A stretch of DNA of 64,000 nucleotides from Aegilops tauschii subsp. strangulata (lineage: Eukaryota > Streptophyta > Magnoliopsida > Poales > Poaceae). The notes beneath the pieces were generated by a model that had not been told where the DNA came from, did not search any database, and saw nothing but the letters and a program-made list of their open reading frames with translations. Below, piece by piece: positions 54,725 to 64,000 of this stretch. The DNA is taken from contig NC_053035.3 of assembly GCF_002575655.3 (NCBI RefSeq), positions 378,611,792-378,675,791 on the forward strand, in the 5' to 3' direction. The position numbers were made by a program, and so were the translations under genes. Each line of letters begins with the position of its first letter. Position 1 is the first letter of the stretch.

Positions 54725-56440
54725 TGAAGGAAATATGCCCTAGAGGCAATAATAAAGTTATTATTTATTTCCTTATATCATGATAAATGTTTATTATTCA
54801 TGCTAGAATTGTATTAACCGGAAACTTGATACATGTGTGAATACATAGACAAACAGAGTGTCACTAGTATGCCTCTACTTGACTAGCTCGTTGATCAAAG
54901 ATGGTTATGTTTCCTAGCCATAGACATGAGTTGTCATTTGATTAACAGGATCACATCATTAGGAGAATGATGTGATTGACTTGACCCATTCCGTTAGCTT
55001 AGCACTCGATCGTTTAGTATGTTGCTATTGCTTTCTTCATGACTTATACATGTTCCTATGACTATGAGATTATGCAACTCCCATTTACCGGAGGAACACT
55101 TTGTGTGCTACCAAACGTCACAACGTAACTGGGTGATTATAAAGGTGCTCTACAGGTGCTTCCAAAGGTACTTGTTGGGTTGGCGTATTTCGAGATTAGG
55201 ATTTGTCACTCCGATTGTCGGAGAGGTATCTCTGGGCCCACTCAGTAATGCACATCACTATAAGCCTTGCAAGCATTGTAACTAATGAGTTAGTTGCGGG
55301 ATGATGTATTACGGAACGAGTAAAGAGACTTGCCGGTAACGAGATTGAACTAGGTATCGAGATACCGACGATCGAATCTCGGGCAAGTAACATACCGATG
55401 ACAAAGGGAACAACGTATGTTGTTATGCGGTCTGACCGATAAAGATCTTCGTAGAATTTGTGGGAACCAATATGAGCATCCAGGTTCCGCTATTGGTTAT
55501 TGACCGGAGACGTGTCTCGGTCATGTCTACATAGTTCTCGAACCCGTAGGGTCCGCACGCTTAATAGATGACGGTTATATTATGAGTTTATGTGTTTTGA
55601 TGTACCGAAGGAGTTCGGAGTCCCGTATGAGATCGGGGACATGACGACGAGTCTCGAAATGGCTGAGACGTAAAGATCGATATATTGGACGACTATATTC
55701 GGACTTCGGAAAGGTTCCGAGTGATTCGGGTATTTTTCGGAGTACCGGAGAGTTACGGGAATTCGTATTGGGCCTTAATGGGCCATACGGGAAAGGAGAG
55801 AAAGGCCCCAAAGGGTGGCCGCACCCCTCCCCATGGACTAGTCCGAATTGGACTAGGGAGGGGGGGGGGCGCCCCCTTCCTTCTTTCTCCTTCTCCCTTC
55901 CCTTCTCCTATTCCAACAAGGAAAGGAGGAGTCCTACTCCCGGTGGGAGTAGGACTCCCCCCTTTGGCGCGCCCTCCTTCATGGCCGGCGGCCTCCCCCT
56001 TGCTCCTTTATATACGGGGGCAGGGGGCCACCCCATGGACACACAATTGATCAATGATCTTTTAGCTGTGTGCGGTGCCCCCTCCACCATATTACACCTC
56101 GATAATATCATAGCGGTGCTTAGGCGAAGCCCTGCGTCGGTAGAACATCAACATTGTCACCACGCCGTCGTGCTGACGAAACTCTCCCTCAACACTCGGC
56201 TGGATCGGAGTTCGAGGGACGTCATCGAGCTGAACGTGTGCTGAACTCGGAGGTGCCGTGTGTTCGGTACTTGATCGGTCGGATCGTGAAGACATACGAC
56301 TACATCAACCGCGTTGTGTTAACGCTTCTGCTTTCGGTCTACGAGGGTACGTGGACAACACTCTCCCCTCTCGTTGCTATGCATCACCATGATCTTGCGT
56401 GTGCGTAGGAATTTTTTTGAAATTACTACGTTCCCCAACA
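54725..56440 (+). repeat. BARE/Angela-like 5' LTR
   Basis: 1716 bp, from TGAAGGAAATATGCCCTAGA to ACGTTCCCCAACA. The promoter TATA lies at 56007. Several apparent ORFs within it recur in the 3' LTR and are non-coding LTR sequence. Confidence 0.95.
56007..56014 (+). promoter_or_regulatory. TATA box of the BARE-like LTR
   Basis: TTTATATA is followed by CGGGGGCAGGG, about 430 bp before the LTR end. The same box occurs in the 3' LTR near 62854. Confidence 0.55.
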
Positions 56441-56441
56441 G

Positions 56442-56455
56442 TCGCATCCGAGCCT
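56442..56455 (+). promoter_or_regulatory. Primer-binding site, degenerate
   Basis: TCGCATCCGAGCCT stands where TGGTATCAGAGCC is expected next to the 5' LTR. Three positions in the core differ from the initiator tRNA-Met complement. Confidence 0.65.
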
Positions 56456-57681
56456 GGTTTTATGCGTTGATATTATGCACGAGTAGAACACAAGTGAGTT
56501 GTGGGCGATATAAGTCATACTTCTTACCAGCATGTCATACTTTGGTTCGGCGGTATTGTGAGATGAAGCGGCCCAGACCGACATTACGCGTATGCTTATG
56601 CGAGACTGGTTTCACCGTTGCGAGCACTCGTTGCTTAAAGGTGACCGGCGGGTGTCTGTCTCTCTCACTTTAGTTGAACCGAGTGTGGCTATGCCCGGTC
56701 CTTGCGAAGGTTAAAACAGCACCAACTTGACAAACTATCGTTGTGGTTTTGATGCGTAGGTAAGAACGGTTCTTGCTAAGCCCGTAGCAGCCACGTAAAA
56801 CTTGCAACAACAAAGTAGAGGACGTCTAACTTGTTTTTGCAGGGCATGTTGTGATGTGATATGGTGAAGACATGATGCTATATTTTATTGTATGAGATGA
56901 TCATGTTTTTGTAGCCGAGTTATCGGCAACTGGCAGGAGCCATATGGTTGTCGCTTTATTGTATGCAATGCAATCGCCATGTAATTGTTTTACTTTATCA
57001 CTAAGCGGTAGCGATAGTTGTAAAAGCAATAGTTAGCGAGACGACAACGATGCTACGATGGAGATCAAGGCGTCGAGCCGGTGACGATGGTGATCATGAC
57101 GGTGCTTCGGAGATGGAGATCACAAGCACAAGATGATGATGGCCATATCATATCACTATATTGATTGCATGTGATGTTTATATTTTATGCATCTTATCTT
57201 GCTTTGATTGATGGTAGCATTATAAGATGATCTCTCACTAAAATTTCAAGATAGAAGTGTTCTCCCTGAGTATGCACCGTTTCCAAAGTTCGTCGTGCCT
57301 AGACACCACGTGATGATCGGGTGTGATAAGCTCTACGTCCATCTACAACGGGTGCAAGCCAGTTTTTGCACACGTAGAATACTCAGGTTAAACTTGACGA
57401 GCCTAGCATATGCAGATATGGCCTCGGAACACTGAGACCGAAAGGTCGAGCGTGAATCATATAGTAGATATGATCAACATAGTGATGTTCACCATTGAAA
57501 ACTACTCCATTTCACGTGATGATCGGTTATGGTTTAGTTGATTTGGATCACGTAATCACTTAGATGATTAGAGAGATGTCTATCTAAGTGGGCGTTCTTA
57601 AGTAATATGATTAATAGAACTTAAATTTATCATGAACTTAGTACCTGTAGTATCTTGCTTGTCTATGTCAATTGTAGATAG
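56456..57681 (+). other. Copia 5' leader
   Basis: A 1.2-kb untranslated leader of the type known in BARE elements. No protein frame over 70 codons makes sense here. Confidence 0.6.
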
Positions 57682-58209
57682 ATGGCCCGTGCTGTTGTTC
57701 CGTTGAATTTTAATGCGTTCCTTGAGAAAGCAAAGTTGAAAGATGATGGTAGCAATTACACGGACTGGGTCCATAACTTGAGGATTATCCTCATTGCTGC
57801 ACAGAAGAATTACGTCCTGGAAGCACCGCTGGGTGCCAGGCCGCCTGCAAGAGCAACACCAGAAGTTATGAACGTCTAGCAGAGCAAAGCTGATGACTAC
57901 TCAATAGTTCAGTGTGCCATGCTTTACGGCTTAGAACCGGGTCTTCAACGACGTTTTGAACGTCATGGAGCATATGAGATGTTCCAGGAGTTGAAGTTAA
58001 TATTTCAAGCAAATGCCCGGATTGAGAGATATGAAGTCTCCAATAAGTTCTATAGCTGCAAGATGGAAGAGAATAGTTCTGTCAGTGAGCATATACTCAA
58101 AATGTCTGGGTATAATAATCACTTGATTCAACTGGGAGTTAATCTTCCGGATGATAGCGTCATTGACATAATTCTTCAATCACTGCCACCAAGCTACAAT
58201 AGCTTCTGA
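57682..58209 (+). pseudogene. Copia gag (capsid), one internal stop
   Basis: From MARAVVPLNFNAFLEKAKLK the frame shows gag motifs GSNYTDWVHNLRIIL, MLYGLEPGLQRRFERHGAYE and SLPPSYNSF. A TAG at 57877-57879 interrupts it. At 58204 a lost base breaks the frame inside the conserved NYNMQGM segment, and an extra base near 58267 restores it. Confidence 0.9.
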
Positions 58210-59319
58210 TGAACTATAACATGCAAGGGATGAATAAGACAATTCCCGAGCTCTTCGCAATACTAAAAGGCAGCGGAGGTAGAAATCAAAAAGGAGCATC
58301 AAGTGTTGATGGTCAATAAGACCACTAGTTTCAAGAAAAAGGGCAAAGGGAAGAAGAAGGGGAACTTCAAGAAGAACAGCAAGCAAGTTGCTATTCAGGA
58401 GAAGAAACCCAAGTCTGGACCTAAGCCTGAAACTGAGTGCTTCTACTGCAAGCAGACTGGTCACTGGAAGCGGAACTGCCTCAAGTATTTGGCGGATAAG
58501 AAGGATGGCAAGGTTAACAAAGGTATATGTGATATACATGTTATTGATGTGTACCTTACCAGAGCTCGCAGTAGCACCTGGGTATTTGATACTGGTTCTG
58601 TTGCTAATATTTGCAACTCGAAACAGGGACTACGGATTAAGCGAACACTGGCTAAGGACGAGGTGACGATGCGCGTGGGAAATGGTTCCAAAGTCGATGT
58701 GATCGCCGTCGGCACGCTACCTCTACATCTACCTTCGGGATTAGTATTAGACCTAAATAATTGTTATTTGGTGCCAGCATTGAGCATGAACATTATATCT
58801 GGATCTTGTTTGATGCGAGACGGTTATTCATTTAAATCAGAGAATAATGGTTGTTCTATTTATATGAATAATATCTTTTATGGTCATGCACCCTTGAAGA
58901 GTGGTCTATTTTTAATGAATCTCGGTAGTAGTGACACACATATTCATAATGTCGAAGCCAAAAGATGCAGAGTTGATAATGATAGTGCAACTTATTTGTG
59001 GCACTGCCGTTTAGGTCATATCGGTGTAAAGCGCATGAAGAAACTCCATACTGATGGACTTTTGGAATCACTTGATTATGAATCACTTGGTACTTGCGAA
59101 CCGTGTCTCATGGGCAAGATGACTAAAACACCGTTCTCCAGAACTATGGAGAGAGCAACAGATTTGTTGGAAATCATACATACAGATGTATGTGGTCCGA
59201 TGAATATTGAGGCTCGTAGCAGGTATCATTATTTTCTGACCTTCATAGATGATTTGAGCAGATATGGGTATATCTACTTAATGAAACAGAAGTCTGAAAC
59301 ATTTGAAAAGTTCATATAA
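58210..59319 (+). pseudogene. Copia zinc knuckle, protease and integrase N-terminus
   Basis: From 58303 the frame is open for 338 codons. It has a Lys-rich basic stretch, a CCHC knuckle (CFYCKQTGHWKRNC, residues 47-60), the protease site VFDTGSVANICNS (near 93) and the HHCC finger LWHCRLGHIGVKRM ... CEPCLMGKM (about 235-278). The first integrase Asp (EIIHTDVCGPM) and the second-strand FIDDLSRYGYIYL follow. A TAA at 59317 (from AAA by appearance) interrupts the integrase core. Confidence 0.92.
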
Positions 59320-60024
59320 TTTCAGAGTGAAGTGGAAAATCATCATAACAAGAAAATAAAGTTTCTACGATCTGATCGTGGAGAAGAGTATTTGAGTTAC
59401 GAGTTTGGCCTTCAGTTAAAACAATGTGAAATAGTTTCACTACTCACGCCACCTGGAACACCACAGTGTAATGGTGTGTCCGAACATCGTGACCGTACTT
59501 TATTAGATATGGTGCGATATATGATGTCTCTTACCGATCTACCACTATCGTTTTGGGGTTATGCATTAGAGACAGCTGCATTCACGTTAAATAGGCTACC
59601 ATCTAAATCCGTTGAGACGACATCTTATGAACTGTGGTTTGGCAAGAAACCAAAGTTGTCGTTTCTTAAAGTTTGGGAGTGCGATGCTTATGTGAAAAAG
59701 TTTCATCCTGATAAGCTCAAACCCAAATCGGAGAAATGTGTCTTCATAGGATACCCAAAGGAGATAGTTGGGTACACCTTCTATCACAGATCCGAAGGCA
59801 AGACATTCGTTGCTAAGAATGGATCCTTTCTAGAGAAGGAGTTTCTCTCGAAAGAAGTGAGTGGGAGGAAAGTAGAACTTGACGAGGTAACTATACCTGC
59901 TCCCTTATTGGAAAGTAGTTCATCACAGAAATCTGTTCCTGTGACTCCTACACCAATTAGTGAGGAAGTTAATGATGATGATCATGTAACTTCAGATCAA
60001 GTTACTACCAAACCTTGTAGGTAA
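59320..60024 (+). pseudogene. Copia integrase, C-terminal part
   Basis: The frame is the same as upstream. The second catalytic Asp lies in FLRSDRGEEYLS and the final Glu in TPPGTPQCNGVSEHRDRTLL. LPLSFWGYALETAAFTLNRL and FIGYPKEIVGYTFYHRSEG follow. The frame ends at a TAA (60022) between integrase and reverse transcriptase. Confidence 0.9.
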
Positions 60025-60860
60025 ACCAGAGTAAGATCCGCACCAGAGTGGTACGGTAATCCTGTTCTGGAGGTTATGTTACTAGACCATGACGAACCTA
60101 CGAACTATGAAGAAGCGATGGTGAGCCCAGATTCCGCAAAATGGCTTGAGGCCATGAAATCTGAGATGGGATCCATGTATGAGAACAAAGTATGGACTTT
60201 GATTGACTTGCCCAATGATCGGCGAGCCATAAAAAAATAAATGGATCTTCAAGAGGAAGACAGACAGTGATAGTAGTGTTACTGCCTACAAAGCTAGAAT
60301 TGTCGCAAAAAGGTTTTCGACAAGTTCAAGGAGTTGACTACGATGAGAGTTTCTCACTCGCATCTATGCTTAAGTCTGTCTGAATCATGTTAGCAATTGC
60401 CGCATTTTATGAAATATGGCAAATGGATAAACAAAACTGCATTCCTTAATGGATTTATTAAAGAAGAGTTGTATATGATGCAACCAGGAGGTTTTGTCAA
60501 TCCTAAAAGTGCTAACAAAATATGCAAGCTCCAGCGATCCATCTATTGACTGGTGCAAGCATCTCGGAGTTGGAATATACGCTTTGATAAAGTTGATCAA
60601 AGGATATAGTTTTATACAGACTTGCGGTGAAGCCTGTATTTACAAGAAAGTGAGTGGGAGCACTACAGCATTTCTGATAAGTATATGTGAATGACATATT
60701 GTTGATCGGAAATAATGTAGAAATATTCTGCAAAGCATAAAGGAGTGTTTGAAAGGAGTTTTTTCAAAGAAAGACCTCGGTGAAGCTGCTTACATATTGA
60801 GCATCAAAGATCTATAGAGATAGATCAAGACGCTTGATAAGTTTTTTCAATGAGTACATA
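60025..60860 (+). pseudogene. Copia reverse transcriptase, heavily damaged
   Basis: Remnants in shifting frames are EEAMVSPDSAKWLEAMKSEM, NKVWTLIDLPNDRRAIKK (then a frameshift), QGVDYDESFS and WQMDKQNCIP, where a deletion removes most of the DVKTAFLNG motif. Near 60685 the catalytic box reads YVNDILLIGN, with Asn for the first essential Asp. GVFSKKDLGEAAY follows. Many small indels are present. Confidence 0.85.
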
Positions 60861-61398
60861 CCTTAACAAGATTTTGAAGTAGTTCAAAATGGAACAGTCA
60901 AAGAAAGAGTTTCTTGCCTGTGTTACAAGGTGTGAAATTGAGTAAGACTCAAAGCCCTACCACGACAGAAGATAGAAAGAGAATGAAAGTCATTCCCTAT
61001 GCTTTGGCCATAGGTTCTATAAAGTATGCCATGCTGTGTACCAGTTCTATTATATACCCTACACTGATTTTGGCAAGGGAGTACAATAGTGATCTAGGAG
61101 TAGATTACTGGAGAGCGATCAAAATTATCCTTAGTGGAATAAGGATATGTTTCTCGATTATGGAAGTGACAAAAGGTTCGTCGTAAAGGGTTACGTTGAT
61201 GCAAGCTTTGACACTAATCTAGATGACTCTAAGTCTCAGTCTAGATACATATTGAAAGTGGGAGAAATTAGCTAGAGTAGCTCCGTGCAGAGCATTGTAG
61301 ACATAGAAATTTGCAAAATACTTACAGATCTGAATGTGACAGACCCGTTGACTAAAATTATCTCACAAGCAAAACATGATCACACCTTAGTACTCTTT
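60861..61398 (+). pseudogene. Copia connection and RNase H remnant
   Basis: Scattered pieces include PYALAIGSIKYAMLCT and KGYVDASFDTNLDDSKSQS. The central RNase H part, with the TEAEY motif and following segments, is missing, so a deletion joins the domain start directly to the region before the 3' end. Confidence 0.75.
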
Positions 61399-61541
61399 GG
61401 GTGTTAATCACACAGCGATGTGAACTAGATTACTGACTCTAGTAAACCCTTTGGGTGTTGATCACATGACGATGTGAACTATGGGTGTTAATCACATGGT
61501 GATGTGAACTATTGATGTTAAATCACATGGCGATGTGAACT
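61399..61541 (+). repeat. Four short repeats before the polypurine tract
   Basis: The phrase GGGTGTTAATCACA..GATGTGAACT occurs four times with small changes, spaced 34 to 55 bp. The polypurine tract AAGTGGGAGAC follows at 61561-61571. Confidence 0.85.
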
Positions 61542-61571
61542 AGATTATTGACTCTAGTGCAAGTGGGAGAC

Positions 61572-63285
61572 TAAAGGAAATATGCCCTAGAGGCAATAAT
61601 AAATTTATTATTTATTTCCTTATATCATGATAAATGTTTATTATTCATGCTACAATTGTATTAACCGGAAACTTGATACATGTGTGAATACATAGACAAA
61701 CAGAGTGTCACTAGTATGCCTCTACTTGACTAGCTCGTTGATCAAAGATGGTTATGTTTCCTAGCCATAGACATGAGTTGTCATTTGATTAACGGGATCA
61801 CATCATTAGGAGAATGATGTGATTGACTTGACCCATTCCGTTAGCTTAGCACTCGATCGTTTAGTATGTTGCTATTGCTTTCTTCATGACTTATACATGT
61901 TCCTATGACTATGAGATTATGCAACTCCCGTTTACCGGAGGAACACTTTGTGTGCTACCAAACGTCACAACGTAACTGGGTGATTATAAAGGTGCTCTAC
62001 AGGTGCTTCCAAAGGTACTTGTTGGGTTGGCGTATTTCGAGATTAGGATTTGTCACTCCGATTGTCGGAGAGGTATCTCTGGGCCAACTCAGTAATGCAC
62101 ATCACTATAAGCCTTGCAAGCATTGTAACTAATGAGTTAGTTGCGGGATGATGTATTACGGAACGAGTAAAGAGACTTGCCGGTAACGAGATTGAACTAG
62201 GTATCGAGATACCGACGATCGAATCTTGGGCAAGTAACATACCGATGACAAAGGGAATAACGTATGTTGTTATGCGGTCTGACCGATAAAGATCTTCGTA
62301 GAATATGTGGGAACCAATATGAGCATCCAGGTTCCGCTATTGGTTATTGACCGGAGACGTGTCTCGGTCATGTCTACATAGTTCTCGAACCCGTAGGGAC
62401 CGCACGCTTAAAGTTAGATGACGGTTATATTATGAATTTATGTGTTTTGATGTACCGAAGGAGTTCGGAGTCCCGGATGAGATCGGGGACATGACGAGGA
62501 GTCTCGAAATGGCCGAGACGTAAAGATCGATATATTGGACGACTATATTCGGACTTCGGAAAGGTTCCGAGTGATTCGGGTATTTTTCGGAGTACCAGAG
62601 AGTTACGGGAATTCGTATTGGGCCTTAATGGGCCATACGGGAAAGGAGAGAAAGGCCCAAAGGGTGGCCACACCCCTCCCCATGGACTAGTCCGAATTGG
62701 ACTAGGGAGGGGGGGCGCCCCCTTCCTTCTTTCTCCTCCTCCCTTCCCTTCTCCTATTCCAACAAGGAAAGGAGGAGTCCTACTCCCGGTGGGAGTAGGA
62801 CTCCCCCCTTTGGCGCGCCCTCCTCCTTGGCCGGCGGCCTCCCCCTTGCTCATTTATATACGGGGGCAGGGGGCACCCCATGGACACACAATTGATCAAC
62901 GATCTTTTAGCCGTGTGCGGTGCCCCCTCCACCATATTACACCTCGATAATATCGTAGCGGTGCTTAGGCGAAGCCCTGCGTCGGTAGAACATCAACATT
63001 GTCACCACGCCGTCGTGCTGACGAAACTCTCCCTCAACACTCGACTGGATCGGAGTTCGAGGGACGTCATCGAGCTGAACGTGTGCTGAACTCGGAGGTG
63101 CCGTGTGTTCGGTACTTGATCGGTCGGATCGTGAAGATGTACGACTACATCAACCACGTTGTGTTAACGCTTCCGCTTTCGGTCTACGAGGGTACGTGGA
63201 CAACACTCTCCCCTCTCGTTGCTATGCATCACCATGATCTTGCGTGTGCGTAGGAAATTTTTTGAAATTACTACATTCCTCAACA
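61572..63285 (+). repeat. BARE/Angela-like 3' LTR
   Basis: 1714 bp. It begins TAAAGGAAATATGCCC, so the canonical TG start has changed to TA. It ends CATTCCTCAACA and is followed by the TSD CTAGG. Confidence 0.95.
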
Positions 63286-63378
63286 CTAGGTTCTCTTAGG
63301 TAAAATAGCATAAAACAAGATAGGCCCTGACTCTCTATTACGGAGAATGGAGATTATCCTGTCTCCAATTCTTGCCCT

Positions 63379-63573
63379 TCACCTAATGTTGCTTCCAAGT
63401 AGCTCCTTTTGAGTGACCATACATTTTTTCCAATCTTTGATTGTCATGTCTTCATTGGTTTTAGAAATCCGATATGAACAGTTTTGATTCGTAGGATGAC
63501 CTGGCTGTATATTCAAAACATCAAGGCGACCTATCTGAAACATCAGATGAGGCACACACTCCTGCGGGATTAT
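63379..63573 (-). CDS. CACTA-2 gene, last exon
   Basis: After an acceptor (TTTTTCAACAG, 63574-63575) the minus strand reads IIPQECVPHLMFQIGRLDVL, continues with YRISKTNEDMTIKDWKKCMV and stops with TGA at 63379 after GSNIR. The frame agrees with the upstream exon across a 101-bp GT-AG intron. The protein is unrecognised; an accessory CACTA protein is likely from position. Confidence 0.55.
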   Translation of the reverse strand: MIPQECVPHLMFQIGRLDVLNIQPGHPTNQNCSYRISKTNEDMTIKDWKKCMVTQKELLGSNIR

Positions 63574-63674
63574 CTGTTGAAAAACATAGTAATAACTTCG
63601 TAGTTAGCAATGTAGTCAGTTTTAGAAGAATTTATGGAAAAGATGCACAAATGTCGTAATACTAAAAATCTTAC

Positions 63675-63889
63675 CATGACATCTCCATGGATGTTAGGAT
63701 AGTTCAACACGTGCACTAGTGGCACATATTGACCAGAATGTGGAGGATTTTGATAATAGATATTGTAATTCTCAAGATCAGTACAAAATGCGACCAGATG
63801 ATTTTTCTCCTGATAAGTTAACTAAGAACCATCGGTGTAGTAGGTTCTGTCTACCATCTTCCGCACATTCTTTGAAGAATGAAAATAAG
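63675..63889 (-). pseudogene. CACTA-2 gene, internal exon with one stop
   Basis: The minus-strand frame carries YFHSSKNVRKMVDRTYYTDG, then a TAG (63822-63824), then KNHLVAFCTDLENYNIYYQN and PPHSGQYVPLVHVLNYPNIH, ending at a donor (ATG|GTAAG, 63674). A 61-bp GT-AG segment (63890-63950) would join it in frame to coding-like sequence at 63951-64000 (DIWVLVDTLPILL). Composition is protein-like (many Tyr, Asn, His, Pro). Product unknown. Confidence 0.5.
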
Positions 63890-64000
63890 CTGTCAACTAT
63901 TTTGAAATAAACAATATAAATTACTTAATAACTATGTTTGAGAAACTCACATAGCAGTAGAATTGGAAGCGTATCAACAAGGACCCAAATATCCAAATTG

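Larger units (their letters stand above)
54725..63285 (+). mobile_element. Complete BARE/Angela-like Copia element
   Basis: LTRs at 54725-56440 and 61572-63285 flank a 5.1-kb internal region, and the pentamer CTAGG is duplicated on both sides (54720-54724 and 63286-63290). LTR sequence and protein motifs place it with BARE-1/WIS/Angela of Triticeae. By eye the LTRs differ at about 35 of 1715 positions (about 2%). The order is gag, zinc knuckle, protease, integrase, then a heavily damaged reverse transcriptase and a largely deleted RNase H, so this copy is not autonomous. Confidence 0.97.
54093..64000. mobile_element. CACTA-2 transposon, left end, continues beyond window
   Basis: The end CACTACTAGGGAAAAGGC at 54093, followed by repeated AGTAGCGC/GCGCTACT motifs to about 54290, marks a CACTA terminal and subterminal region inside the Athila gag. 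The element continues past a BARE-like insertion (54725-63285) and leaves the window, so its right end and TSD cannot be checked. Minus-strand exons at the right edge are probably its own coding. Confidence 0.85.

Noticed and set aside
55685..56408. Frames of 67-158 codons
   Set aside because: They lie in the BARE-like LTR and recur in the 3' LTR (62425-63253); they are promoter and leader sequence.
61399..61541. Regulatory repeat cluster of a new kind
   Set aside because: These are ordinary repeats of the Copia 3' end just before its polypurine tract.

Overview
The window looks like intergenic DNA from a Triticeae grass genome (wheat, Aegilops or barley type). No gene runs intact through it. 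It is almost entirely nested transposable elements, and several have terminal sequences I recognise from memory as wheat types: a BARE/Angela/WIS-like LTR opening on AAATATGCCCTAGAGGCAA, TGATACGTCTCC-type gypsy LTRs, a Maximus-like Sirevirus LTR full of CTCGGT..ACCGA motifs, and CACTA elements with CACTACTAGGGAAAAGG ends. Family names are from memory; boundaries, target-site duplications (TSDs), motifs and reading-frame breaks were read from the sequence.

Layout. 1-2059: AT-rich DNA with one SINE (832-983) flanked by a perfect 16-bp TSD. 2060-5915: 3' end of a gypsy element with its 3' LTR. 5916-11270: a decayed minus-strand Copia element. 11271-17760: purine-rich simple DNA holding a Stowaway MITE (11545-11792), a 4.1-kb candidate solo LTR (12200-16330) and a 907-bp solo LTR with TSD GACAT (16415-17321). 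17761-19168: GC-rich gene-like sequence with no intact frame.

From 19169 to the right edge lies one deep nest. An Athila-lineage gypsy element (LTR from 19169, PBS at 53260, gag from 53323) is split by a minus-strand Maximus-like Copia element (19830-52981). The 5' LTR of that element is split by a Tat-lineage gypsy element (27506-51379). The Tat reverse transcriptase is split, five codons before its YVDD box, by a 10.3-kb CACTA transposon (31949-42274, TSD AAT). That CACTA element shows no transposase. It carries a B3-like DNA-binding domain fragment, a Werner-type 3'-5' exonuclease pseudogene with one stop, alanine-rich reading frames and a 505-bp tandem array. A second CACTA element enters the Athila gag at 54093 and runs off the window. 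It is itself split by a complete BARE/Angela-like Copia element (54725-63285, TSD CTAGG).

The elements do not act together as a system. What they give is a relative history: Athila first, then Maximus, Tat and CACTA-1 in the left arm, and CACTA-2 then BARE-like in the right arm. By eye the LTR pairs differ by about 4% (Tat) and about 2% (BARE-like). The BARE-like element nevertheless has badly broken coding, so it was probably defective when it inserted. The most unusual material is the host-gene cargo and long tandem array of CACTA-1, a 53-bp-arm hairpin in CACTA-2, and spliced-looking coding exons at the right edge.
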